Positions 37,452 to 48,770 of a DNA stretch of 64,000 bases are shown piece after piece. Source of the stretch: Ramazzottius varieornatus. Taxonomy: Eukaryota; Tardigrada; Eutardigrada; Parachela; Ramazzottiidae. The translations under genes and the position numbers were made by a program. Under the pieces are notes generated by a model. That model was given only the letters and a program-made list of their open reading frames with translations, had not been told where the DNA came from and searched no databases. The stretch spans positions 4,270,629 through 4,334,628 of the forward strand of contig BDGG01000001.1 in assembly GCA_001949185.1 (NCBI GenBank), written 5' to 3'. Within the stretch, counting starts at the first letter, position 1; each line of letters begins with the position of its first letter.

Positions 37452-40400
37452 ATGCCCAACTTCTTCGAAATGGTGGCAGAGATGGAGCGTCAGGCGGAGC
37501 GTCGACCTATCGACGAGATGGAGGAAGGACCAACGGGACGAGGCGCTCACGATCCACTTCCGGGACATCACGAACACTGCTTAGCTTGCTTCACCAGTTC
37601 CTGCCAAGGATCGAAGACCAAGTACGCATGTTCCATGATCGAATGTATCAAGTGCAAGATCTCCCTCCATGCCTGTAAGCTGCAGGAACACTGGGAAGAG
37701 ATTTGTCCGGATCACTCCGTAAGTCATTACGCTGTAGTCGACGTCGATCGCTTACGGCTTACTTGTTGCGTGCACACAGCCCGAACATGTTGATTACCAT
37801 AGTGTTTATGTACCTAAATGCCAAGACTTCTGTCTTCTGTTGACAGGTGCCTTGCCTCAACGCTGGAAACGGCTGCAGTCTGCTGCTGCGAAGAAGGCTC
37901 TTGGGCGTCCACTTAGAACGCTGTCCAGCAAGTACGTCTGAGAGCGCGAATTCGAACGGCATTTTGTTGCTTCGATCAAATCAGTCTTTGTGTATTTTTC
38001 TGAATTTCCACGGACTGCGATTGACGGTGATGGCAGCAGGAGATTCTTGGGTCGTCGTGAGAAATATCACGTTTGTTGTTTTTCCTTCGCAGGTGTAGTC
38101 TTCTGTTCGGTGGAATGGAATCGTTGGCCTCTTCACTACGTCGACAAGCACTCACCCATCCCGTTCTTTCTTCCGAATCCCCAAGGCTATCCGGAACAAC
38201 TAGACATCGCTCTAGCCTTACGTGATCAAACGATGCTCAATGCTGCTTACGAAGCCCCGAAGAGGTTCCGTCGTTTGCGCAACGAGCTCACCGAGCGCTT
38301 TCCGGCCGTGCCTCTACCCACTCTGCGTCAAGTTCCAGCGGCCTTGCTCAAAGAACGCGAACAGCTGGCTTCGGTGCCTTCAAACGGATCTCACTTGAGT
38401 CGTGACGTCTCAGTCGACTCCGATTCTCAATCGAATGCAGCTTCCGAAGAAGATATCAGCTGGTCTGATTCCCCGTGGCAGAAGAGAAGGAACCCGCCCG
38501 GGCTGTCGAGAAGTTTGTGTTCGAAGTTGTACCAGGCGAGTAGACAGACTACGGAATCGTTGAAAGCGGCGTTGCAGATGATCACGGAAGGGCATGATGG
38601 AATGGGGGACTTTGATAGTTTGAGGGATGAGGAAAGTCTCGGTGATAACTTGATGGACGACCAAGAGGACAACCTGGCAGACTCAATGCAGTCTGCGTTA
38701 GGGAACTTCGCCACTGACTTCCCGCCAAGTAGAAACTCTGACAATGAGATGAGCGAAATCGATTTCGAGAAGCACGAATATGAACAGATGGTCACCGGGG
38801 ACCTTAACAATCGCGCTCTACCGCCACCGCCGCCGCCGCCACTTCATGCGCCGATTTCCCTGGGTGTGAACGTCGTGGTGGAGACCATTACCAGGTGAGC
38901 ACTTCCGGTTAATTGCTTCTGTCACTGCGTAATGGTCGAACATTACTAACGTTTGGTTAATCTACAGGTACCAGACAAAGCCGAAATCGATGCTGACGTT
39001 CGTTTGTGGACAGTCCTTTCGACGCAGTGAGTATGGAAGCCACTACAAGAATGTTCACAGTGAGATTCAGGGCGGCCTAACCTGGTATGTTTTCGTTTGT
39101 ACAACGTGAACTACACCCTGCGGGCGTCAACTGGCTATCACCTATGATATCAAGTTTCTCTCGACCCGATTCTTGTTCAACTTTGAAATAGATTTTCCTC
39201 AATCCAAGATCCGGTTTGCTACCTCGTGGAAAATTACTGGTCGAAAATCTGTTTGCAGAAAGTCGAAATCGAAAGTAAACTATGAGTGGCGCGAAGTGAA
39301 AAATTACAATAGCTTTCGCAAAATTTTAACCGTTTTCAGAAATTATTTTTTTCGTTCTGTTGCTAGAAATAATAAGAACGGGAACTGAGCTGCAGCAAAG
39401 TGGGGGGAGAACATGGTTTTGACGTTTTGGATAAAATCTGGAAAATTTTCCACCAGGCGAGGTTTCCCGCCAAAATGGGAAAGTTTGGCGGTTTTAATTC
39501 TGCTACCGAGTTAGTTCGGAATTTTCTTGCTCTTTCTCCATTCTTTCTGACCATCAATATAAGAGTGAGTTTGTTTTGCCTAAATTTGGGATCGAGAGCT
39601 CAACCTGGAATTTTGAAGACTGCATTTGACTTGCAGTGGTAAGTCTTTCCCACCAGAAGTCATACTAGTCAGTTTTTCCAACCTATTTCCCGAAACAACA
39701 AAATGCATCATAGGACAGTCGAAGCATCTTTAAAAGTTGTACGGAAGTGTGTAAGCATGAGTGGTAAGGTGGTAGTCTGAATTTCTCCTGGCCGAAATGC
39801 TAGGTGGTAGCAAGTTGGTGCACTCAGGGTGTAAGTTGAAGTATGATGTAGTTTCGGAGCCAGAATAAACTTTTTTTCATGCAGGATGGAACAACGGTGT
39901 CCGTTGGCGCAGTACGGATGTCCCTTCTCTCTTCGTCGTATCAACCCGGCAACACCGGGCGCCTCCATCATGCACTCTTCGGACCTTCAGAGTTTCGCAG
40001 TGAGGCAGACACAAAAAGGGTTACCGAATTACTCGGGAGAGGACCTTCTTTCACGTCTACCCGATGAACTGCTATACCGTATAGGAACGAAGTTGGACGG
40101 TACTACTAACTAGTAGTATTAACTAGTTTGAAATTGGTCGTGCTTGTGAAGCATCCATAGCGCTGTTTTGTAAATAAGGAAGCGAACGACTCGATTGCCA
40201 AAAGATGTTTGTTGACAGGATTTGCCTTGAACAATCTTGCCAGAACAAGCCGGAGACTCCGAGGTGCCGCGCTAAACCTGCTGGAAGAGAAGGGAATGGT
40301 GCTCCAGGAGTGGAGCAAAGTCGGTCGCGGCAAGTGGAGGATCGAATTCCAGGTAAGTGAACAAGCGGGCTGTTCGGGGGCATATGTGAGACAACAGGCC

Positions 40401-40717
40401 AGAGCAAGTGGCTGATGGGGGTTATTTGATAACAGAGGTGGATGTACAGTACGGCTTTCGATGAAGTGGAAGCATGGAAGATGGCCGGAGGTACAACAGG
40501 GGAACATTTGCGGCAATGCCCGTTCTTCCGCTCCGTCAGGCATGAAAAACCGGTCGAGCTACCAATCCCTAGTGTGAAGAATGTCTCGGAAGAACTGTTG
40601 GCCCGGATGTACCGGGGGGCAGCTGTTCCTTTCAGTGAGAAGGTTGAACTGGTCGAACTTGCCGCGGGCTTTCCCCATCACGCGAATGCAGAAATGAGCA
40701 ATGCAGAGCAGGAATAG
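37452..40717 (+). CDS. FBXO30: F-box only protein 30-like (TRAF-type zinc finger plus F-box)
   Basis: Seven exons (37452-37718, 37847-37931, 38093-38894, 38968-39084, 39885-40099, 40219-40352, 40436-40717) join in frame to about 633 residues. FBXO30/FBXO40 proteins are substrate adaptors of SCF ubiquitin ligases. The N-terminus has the cysteine/histidine-rich TRAF-type zinc finger: HCLACFTSSCQG, CSMIECIKCKISLHACKL, VPCLNAGNGCSLLL, then HLERCPASVVFCSVEWNRWP. A second conserved block is MLTFVCGQSFRRSEYGSHYK with NVHSEI, then MEQRCPLAQYGCPFSLRRIN. The F-box follows at LLSRLPDELLYRIGTKLDG. The linker is acidic with an eight-proline run. Intron 4 (39085-39884) is the longest in the gene. The 3' end is part of a local tandem duplication. 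Confidence 0.9.
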
Positions 40718-41360
40718 GTTTTGTACCGGATATATACACATTTGAGAGTTGTGATTTTTCATGTTTTATACGGAACGTGTTCGAAATTGTGAGTCTGGTC
40801 TACGAGTTTTCGTGTTCTAAACACTACCTTTTACCTGGTTGCAGAAAGACGAATCTTTTCAAAATTTCAAGTTGAAACTACAGTAGCTGAGTTCTTTTTC
40901 GTACTTAGATATGCTTCGTGGGTCAGCCGAATCACTTCCTCGTCTTCGATCTTGTTAATACTTCTCAGACTTTTCCCCAAGCACGGTGGTCAAATCCTCA
41001 TCCAGTGCCAGCAGAAAAATAAAAATGAAGTGTAGTCCAAAGCTAGGCCGACAACATATGTCAAACGTCGTGCTCATCCCAGAAGCTGTAGAGGAAGCAG
41101 TCTTTGTTGCCCTCCCAAGAGATTGCTGGGCTGACTTTCCAGTTTGTTAATCTAAAAATACAACCAAAATTAATTGTCACGAAATTGATGATACATCCAC
41201 GTATCGACTCGCATTAACTTGAGTTCTTACCCGGCCACGAAGATATACAATTTCCGCGGTCCGAACAGGGTGCGCTAGAAAGAACTAGATCAGGGTACCT
41301 ATGCTGATTAGCTTCTCGTTGGGGGCTAGCCGTTTCTTGGCTAGTTTGAAGATGGCCCTA
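40598..41360. repeat. Tandem segmental duplication, copy 1
   Basis: This segment matches 41586-42330 in the same order and orientation at a period of roughly 985 bp. It starts inside the last exon of FBXO30 and ends within sequence corresponding to exon 2 of SID-1 B. In this copy the FBXO30 part is intact and the SID-1 part is broken. Confidence 0.85.
40935..41360 (-). pseudogene. SID-1 3'-end fragment (duplicate of paralogue B)
   Basis: The minus strand here matches the last exon, last intron and part of the preceding exon of SID-1 B (41948 to about 42330), including the region of the FYDEHD/HxxxH motif and the adjacent donor site (TTACCCGG on the plus strand). Stops, small gaps and substitutions interrupt the frame, and nothing upstream could supply a start, so it is not a gene. 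Confidence 0.85.
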
Positions 41361-41585
41361 CAAAGAAGAACTATACACCAAAGAGAATTTCAATGTACTA
41401 TCTTGATAAGCAACTGAACCATATGTTCGTAATTATGGTTAAGTTGGGCAAACTGGTATCGTCGGAACGCATCGACGTCGCGTGACGTCGATTCAAGTAA
41501 GCTCTGTTTCACCAACGACAGAGCGCAAGACTTTCCAAACGGTGAGCCTTCTGCAGACGATTTCTGCCTAGATTTTCCAGTAACC

Positions 41586-41710
41586 GCTCGTCCCCGATGT
41601 ACCGGGAGGCAGTACTCGGTAGTTCCTGCTGACGAGAAGGTTGAACTTAGCGGAACTTGCTTCTCGAATGCAGAAATGCACAATGCCCGGCGGGAACATG
41701 CTTCTCTGGC
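41586..41710 (+). pseudogene. FBXO30 last-exon fragment
   Basis: The plus strand matches the C-terminal coding end of FBXO30 (40598-40717): GATGTACCGGGAGGCAGT, GAGAAGGTTGAACT and GAATGCAGAAATG appear in the same order. Small insertions and deletions break the frame. It has no F-box or zinc finger. Confidence 0.8.
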
Positions 41711-42330
41711 TCTGTCTGTATGCAGAAGATGTGATTTTCAGGTTTTCAGGTTTCATTATGGAAGACGCTATGAGTTTTGGATGTGGTTTACAGTACAAGC
41801 TTTTGTGTTTCAAAGAATCATGTGTCCGCCCGTTGTTTCAAAAATGTTTGGAGAATATTTTCAACATTCAGTAATCGGGACTAGCTGATTTCTTTTGCAA
41901 TTCAGGTCTTTCGGGGTCGTAAGAACAAGATCTCAGAAGTCGATCGTTCAGAACTTCTCTAGATCGTCCTTATGTAAGGTGGCTATGTCGTCGTCCAAAG
42001 TCAGCAGGAACATAAATGTAAAGTATAGCCCGAAAGCCGATAGCATATGCCAAACGTCGTGTTCATCATAGAAGTTGTAGAGGAAGCAGTCTTTGTTGCC
42101 CTCCCGCGAAATTGCCGGGCTGACTTTCCAGTCAGTCAAACTGCAATAAACCCGCCAGATGAGGATCTAATTTTTGTCATTGTATGGACGAAGGACTCTG
42201 ACTTACCCGGCCACGAAGAAGTACATTCCCGCAATCCACGCGGGCTGCGCGAGGAGGAAGTAGATCAGAGAACCTATGCTGAGCTTCTCGTTTTCCGATA
42301 GCCGTTTCTTCACCAAGTAGAAAACAGCGT
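41586..42330. repeat. Tandem segmental duplication, copy 2
   Basis: This is the partner of 40598-41360. Here the FBXO30 part is decayed and the SID-1 part is the working 3' end of paralogue B. Confidence 0.85.
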
Positions 42331-44791
42331 AAACGAACAGGTTTCCTTGTAGTATAAAGAGCAGATGGCTAGCGAAGTCGACTCCTCCTAAAATCGGTCC
42401 AGCGACGGCGAACCCCATATTGACTGTCAAGACCAGTGTCGCGATGACATATCTACTCGATGGAACTTTGACCCATTCTTCCCGCTGAAACATTTTACAC
42501 TTCGTACCTGTAGTTCAGGCACGACAGTTAATTCCGGAGTGTTTTACTTCAATTGAACAGAATACATGTCTCCCACGGTACTTACCGTGCGGGCTTCCCT
42601 TCAACGGATTTTGTGGGTTTGCATCGGCCGTGGCTTGCGGTTTAGCGTCGTCGTCGTTCTCGAATATCGTATGATGAACGATGACCAGCGTAAGAAGAAT
42701 ATGGATGATTGAGAAAGCAATCCAGTACCAATATTGTCTCAGTACGACTCCCAGAACAGCGATAAAGATGAATATTGCGAAAATGGAATAAGCTTTGTAG
42801 GAGCGCGGGAGTATGTTGCGGTGACGAGAGTGGCGCAGCTTCAAGATCAGAAGTCCCGAAATGAGGTACATGAAGGACGTATCAAACTGGAAATTGCTGT
42901 ACGAGGGGCAGATGTGGTAGAAAGAACTCATGAGTCCCTCCATGACAAGTGCCAGTCCCATGCCATAAAGCACTCCGAACTGGTTGGGTGGGCCATAGTC
43001 ATGAATGTCGATCTGTTTCGTCAATAGCTCGTCGCCAATCACCGAGGTGAACACCGAACGCCGTCGAACTTGCAGTATAAACAGGAGTCCGAGGATGACA
43101 TAGCCCGCGTTGCTTACAACATGGTTGAAATCGCTCAGTACGCCGAGACGATTGGAACAGGAGAAGTTATAATAGCAAAGGTCTTGGTTTCCGGTGAGGA
43201 GCAGTAGTCCTTGATGGGTCAGGACAAGCTGAAGCACGGGCAAAGCGTAGAAAACGAACACGGCTATCAGTGTGGTGCCGTACTCGACCGCAACACTTTT
43301 TCCGGATTTCACAATATCTGTCTTAGCCGAAGTCGAACGCCCTGTTTCAGTGGAGCGAGTCGGAGCTGCTTGTTCGCCACTAACGAGTCCTTCAAGGTGT
43401 AGAGCTTGACTGGAAATTGATCTTGTTGCCGCCGGTCGGTCACCTTGAATTTTCGAAGACTTACCATGCAGAGTGTCGAAATGATAGGTATGTCGGACGG
43501 GCAAGAGAAGGGGAACTTTCGTTTCCGAGTCTGGAATGTTTTTGTCTTCAGTGGCCGTCATTGCTCTTGCTTCGGTTACAGAGACAATAGAATCATCTTT
43601 TTTTTTGTAGTTTTTTACATCCCACTGAGAAGGCAGTTCGGCACCGTTCAAGTTGTGGTCACAAAAGTAATTCAGTTTCCATTGCGTTTCTCTGTTGGGG
43701 AGCTTTATGACCAACACTTTTCGGCAAAGAATGGTTTTCCAGCAAAGAATGGCTATCCAGTTGGAGAAGGTTGTCTGCAGAAGGATCACTATAAGTAACG
43801 AGAAGGCGAGGTACACAATAATGGGGACCGCCACAGCTATGATGATGGTATCGGAATCGACCGTATCCGTGACCGTGATGCTCACAACCTTTCTTCGCTC
43901 GCTGGTTTCCACGTTTTTGTCCGTAGATGGTCGTCTGGGTCGAAAAGGTCCCAGAAAGGTTGACCCCGCGTCCTCACAATCGTCATGGGGGTGCACCAGC
44001 AGCACAATATAAAATTGGGACTCCTTGAAATGATCCCGATGAACCTCGATGGCGGACTTTGATGTGACCGTCTGGAAACGTCCCTCTAACCGTAGCTCTG
44101 ATTCCATATCACCCACAGGACAATGTACCGACTGAAGGGAGAAATAGCCGCAGAATGACTTTCCTTCTATGGCATCCAGCTTTACCAACACTCGAACTGA
44201 GTCTGTACGCATATTGTATTGGACATAGTGTGGAGCCGAAGGACTGGCTTCCATGATAAAAGAAATGTCACCGTCTTTGATGAAGGTATGATAAGGCTCG
44301 ACCCGTAAGGAAAAGTCTATCGGCTGGGTCGACAAGGTTAGTACTTCGACGAAGAAGTTCTCCACTTCCGGTACCGGTACCTGTTCAGGAGAATCGTCCT
44401 CTGCAGCTGGTAAGAAATGGTTTCTCATAGGGCAAAGGGTGCGGTTCGTGACGAGATAGGAATAAGCGTCTTCCAGAACAAGCGGGACCTGCCAGGATAG
44501 GACGCTGTTGTGTCGTTTAACGACAACGAGAATAGGGTTGGCAACCTTCGCTCCCGAACTCCAGACTTGTACTTTAACAGCTCCGCTTTTCGTGCTTTGT
44601 CGATAACCGAAGACTGCGGCATGGCCGCTCGATACGATTTGTGAGTAGGTCCTGTTGAAGCTGGAATGGAAGGATTGTTGTACCGTTGGCCAGTCCATGG
44701 TGGGTAACGCTGGAAATTCTTGGCTGAGGTCTTCGCCATTTGTGCAGAGTAATCCGGACAACAGTAAAGCAACTTCAATTAAAATCTTCAT
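41948..44791 (-). CDS. SIDT: SID-1/SIDT family transmembrane protein, paralogue B
   Basis: Three exons (42586-44791, 42207-42507, 41948-42140) join in frame to about 899 residues. The first exon alone covers the signal peptide (MKILIEVALLLSGLLC), the whole extracellular region, the first span, the large cytoplasmic loop and most other membrane spans. Conserved motifs are NQDLCYYNFSCSNRLG, SDFNHVVSNAGYVILG, EGLMSSFYHICPSYSNFQFD, and FYDEHDVWHMLSA with LTLDDDIA. The start ATG at 44791 opens the signal peptide directly; the open frame runs slightly further without an ATG. It is closest to paralogue C in sequence and exon structure. The predicted role is nucleic-acid or lipid handling at membranes, as proposed for SID-1/SIDT; which one applies cannot be read here. 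Confidence 0.93.
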
Positions 44792-45308
44792 CACGTTGCA
44801 CTCAAGCAAAATGAGCTGGTAATGGGCTCTCTGCCGAATGGATTTTTTCAGTCTTTTGGACTCGTCTTTGACGACTGCAGCGAGGAAACAACAATCCGGA
44901 AGATATAACAGATACTAAGCAAACGTCCCGGCGAAAGTAAACGACCCAGCAAAGTTTCTGGGTGTGTTAATTTGAGGATAAACACGATTATCGCTTGTCC
45001 ACAAAATAATCTGCCCCTTGCGGACTGGTGGTGCTCGTGGTCCGCAGAAAGCAAGTTTACATAGACATAAGGTCGCCGCAAACTGTCGCTGCTCCGTTCT
45101 TCCATCTTCAAAAATTCTTTATCTTTAAGGTGAGATAACTGTATCCGGTAACTGTTTGCTTTGAATGATTTCTGCGAGCGGCTTGGCCAACCCAAACTGT
45201 TGTTTTATCATTGAAAGACTCGCAGAATTTAGGCTAAAAGACCTTTACTGAAATGAAATTTTGAAGAACCTGAATTGGAAAACATAATACCAGAATTCGG
45301 TGCTCAAG
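44792..45308. other. Spacer between SID-1 B and SID-1 C
   Basis: This 517-bp gap lies between two genes on the same strand. It must carry the 3' UTR of C and the promoter of B. No repeat copy or coding remnant was recognised. Confidence 0.4.
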
Positions 45309-48228
45309 TCAGAAAACGGTTATCTGATCTCGAGGTACGGAAGCTAGATCATCATCAAGTGTGAATAACATCATGAAGGTAAAATACAGCCCAAAGGCGG
45401 ATAACATGTGCCAGACATCGTGTTCATCGTAAAAATTAAAGAAGAAGCATTCTTTGTTGCCCTCTCGAGACATTGCCGGACTGACCTCCCAGTTGGTCAA
45501 CCTGCAAAATCAGAAGGTGCAGCACTCGAAGGATTTACGTATTCGAGCTACACTGTATTATGATTTCGTAATCTGACCTTGCCGTGAAGAAGTACATTCC
45601 AGCGATCCAGGCAGGCAGCGCGAGCAGGAAATACGATATGGTAGCCAGACTGATTTTCTCTTTGGGTTCCTGCATCTTCATGACCATGTAGAACCCAGCG
45701 TAGATCATCAAGTTCGCCTGTAGGACAAACAACAGATGGCTCGCGAAGTCTGTGGCTCGCATAACCGGTCCGATAATGGCAAATGCCATATTGACTGAGA
45801 AGATCAGCGCAGCGAGGCAGATCCTGCTTCGAGGATACTCGCTGCATCCGGTGAAGCGGACGGACTTGAAGGCTTTGATTGGCGCACCTATTTAGAAGGT
45901 CAAAAGGCATGGCTAGTGACTGGTTGGTTGATCAGCTTGCGGACTATGTGGAACGTGGGCAGTTGGACGGAACCAGATTTTAAGTGGCGCACATCTTCAT
46001 TGATATTGGCTGAGAGTGTGCGCCACCTGGAAAAAAGCGATCCCGTTAAAATCATTTGCCCGTGTGCCATGTGCTGCCCTACCGGGAGATGCTTCTAGGT
46101 ATCCCACGTATAGGAGTTGGATTCCGATCACTAGGGCTAAGAGTCCGTGGATTACCGAAAAGGCTATCCAGTACCAGGCCTCTTTGAGGACGACGCCGAG
46201 TACAGCAATGAATATGATTCCGGCGAAGGTAGAGTAGGCCACAAAGGAACGCGGAAGTATGTCGGGATGGCGCGAGTGATACAGCTTCAAGATCAATAAT
46301 CCAGTGATCAAGTACATGAAGGACGTATCAAACTGGAAGTTGTTATAGCTCGGACAGACATGGTAGAAAGAACTCATGAGCCCTTCCATGATCAAGGCAA
46401 GTCCCATGCCATAGAATAGCCCGAACTGCGAAGGTATCCCATAGTAGTCCTCTGCGTCAGGAACATCCAGCCGTAACGCGGCTGTAAAGATCGCGCGTCG
46501 TCGAACTTGTAGGGTGAACAGAATACCCAAGATAATGTAGCCCGCGTTGCTGATGATATGGTTGAAATCGCTCAGAACACCGAGCCGGTTTGCACACGAG
46601 AAGTTGTAGAAACAGAGGTCCTCGTTACCGGTTAGGAGCAAGAGTCCTTGATGCGTCATGACCAGCTGGAGTACAGGTAAGCTGTAGAAGACGAAGATCG
46701 TCGTTAGTGTGAAACTATATTCAGTGGCTATTCTGGTCAGTTTTTCAGACGTTGTTCGGTTGATCGAAGACATCCGGAGCAATGTCGGACGACGTGGATC
46801 GATGGCTGGGTCTCGGGAACGCAAGCCGAGATCGGGAACTGCCCTGGTTTCCGGTCGACCGCTTCCACCTTCTTGCAAAGTGACCTCGGTGTCGACTCGG
46901 GGCATATCTGTGTCTGTGAATGACAACCTCCTTTGAAGCTGCGACTCCAGATCCAAGACTCTATTCACCTCTCCATTGTCGTTGGTTTTCAGTCTTTGTC
47001 GGTTTAGGGTTTCCTGGTAAACTCTGCTCGTTGGGTAGCAAGATGGCTCCCACTGACAAGGAAGCGTCTCCCGCCGTATATTCTTGTCCCAGAAGCGTTT
47101 GAATCGCCATTGGCTCTCGCAGGTCGGAAGCTCTATCTCGTCTAGATCCCGGCACAAGATGGCTTTCCATGTCCGGAAGCCGGTCTGCAGGAGAATCATG
47201 GCTACCACGAAGAAGACAAGGTAGACCAGAATGGGTACGATGACGGCCACCGCGATAGTTTTAGAACTGACAGTCTCGGTAACGGTAATCCTCACGACTT
47301 TTCTTCTGGTTTTACTTGGGTCTGAGATCTCGTTAGCAGTCTGCAGGGAACGAGGTCGAAGGGAGCCCAGGATACCCTTCTTTGCGCTTTCGCAGTCGTA
47401 GTCTTGAGGCTGCACCACCACGACGATATAGAAACTTCCTTCTTTGAACCTGCCTCCTCTGTCCACTTCGATGGCTCCCTGACTTGTGATGGTTTGGAAC
47501 CGTCCATCTAATCGTAGCTCTGATTCCAGGTCTCCAACGGGACAGCGTACCGATTGAATGGATAGGTAGCCACAAAAGGACTGTCCTTCTTCCGCTCTGA
47601 GCTGCACCAAAACACGCTTCGAGTCTGTACGCATATTGTACTGAACGAACTGTGGAGCCGATGGACTTGCTTCTATCAAGAAAGAAGCATCCCCGTCTTT
47701 GATGAATGTAGGGTAAGTTTCCACTCTTAAGAAAAAGTTGATTGCCGTGTCGGATAACGTAAGTACTTCGACGAAGAAGTTTTCGACCACTGGCGCAGGG
47801 AGCATACCATTGCTATCTATGACGTGGTTTCTCGAAGGGCAGAGAGTGCGGTTCGTGACGAGGTACTCGTAGTCTTCTTCGAGGATGAGAGGGACTTGCC
47901 AGGAGAGTACGCTGCTGTGTCTTTTAACGATGACTAGAATAGGGGTTGCTATCGTGGCGGATGTGCTCCAAACCTGGACCTTCACTGCGCCACTTACCGT
48001 ATTCTGGCGGTAGGAGAACATCCGGGGACTAGCACTAGATATACTGTCTGCATATGTCTGATTGAATTCCGAATAAGTAACAGGTGGTGCCCGTGGCTGG
48101 TCTCCGCTGTAGTACGGTCGAAAGTAATTACTGCTGTACTGTCCTTTTGTGGGAAGTAAACCGAGCAGCAAAACGCAGACCGCGGGAAGGAGCCTCATCA
48201 TAATTCCGGAGGGGCTCTCTAAGGCCAT
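45309..48228 (-). CDS. SIDT: SID-1/SIDT family transmembrane protein, paralogue C
   Basis: Three exons (about 46108-48228, 45578-45888, 45309-45501) give about 874 residues. A signal peptide (MMRLLPAVCVLLLGLLPTKG) precedes the extracellular region, which shares long stretches with paralogue B, such as VKVQVWS, SVLSWQVPLILE and NRTLCPSRNH. Membrane-part motifs are NEDLCFYNFSCANRLG, EGLMSSFYHVCPSYNNFQFD and FYDEHDVWHMLSA with LFTLDDDLA. The donor of exon 1 is the least certain point. A GTGGGA at 46107 keeps the frame; another GT at 46082 would be out of phase. The two 3' introns are at the same places as in paralogue B. A family-1 hairpin lies in intron 1. An upstream in-frame ATG is used as the start, but the methionine nine residues later is also plausible. 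Confidence 0.9.
45971..46044. repeat. Palindromic repeat family 1, copy 7 (SID-1 C intron 1)
   Basis: The left arm ATTTTAAGTGGCGCACATCTTC faces GAGTGTGCGCCACCTGGAAA, followed by GCGATCCCG. It lies inside the intron 45889-46107. Confidence 0.8.
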
Positions 48229-48770
48229 GAGCAGTAATCAAAACAACGGTTCGATTTTTGGAAGATTATGTAAAGATAATATGATTAATATGATAAATCT
48301 TTAAGATTTTCTACATTTACATGTGGTACAGTCCATGATACGGAGTGACCGTAATTTCCGAGGTGTACTACGATAACTTGAAAGAAGGCATTCGCGAATC
48401 CCATTGCAAATCCACATTGCTATCAACTTGTCAACAAAGTTATCTCTTGCAAAGCTTGCACATGTGCGAAGGTCGCGAACATGGGGGGTGAAACATCGTC
48501 CTCGCAGGCTGTCGTCCCTTCACTCTCATAATACATGAAAGAAAAATATCCGCTAGATCCAGTGATAATCTAGCACTGCGCAAATAACAAATTTTGCATT
48601 GGCTGTACCATACTGTAAAAAATCCACCTGGGTGGAATCAACAGATTCGTCATCGAAGCCGTCATCCCGACTCGACACAACATTATCAGTCTGTTTTGAC
48701 GTGTAGATATGTTGCTCGGAAGCTGATGTAAAAACATCCATAGAGCTGTCTGTTCAATTCCCTGACGAGA
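48229..48770. other. Spacer between SID-1 C and the GPCR gene
   Basis: This 542-bp gap has the promoter of SID-1 C on the left and the 3' UTR of the GPCR gene on the right. Nothing else was recognised. Confidence 0.35.

Noticed and set aside
39085-39884. Possible nested gene in the long FBXO30 intron
   Set aside because: Only short frames without recognisable features; the intron ends join FBXO30 blocks exactly.
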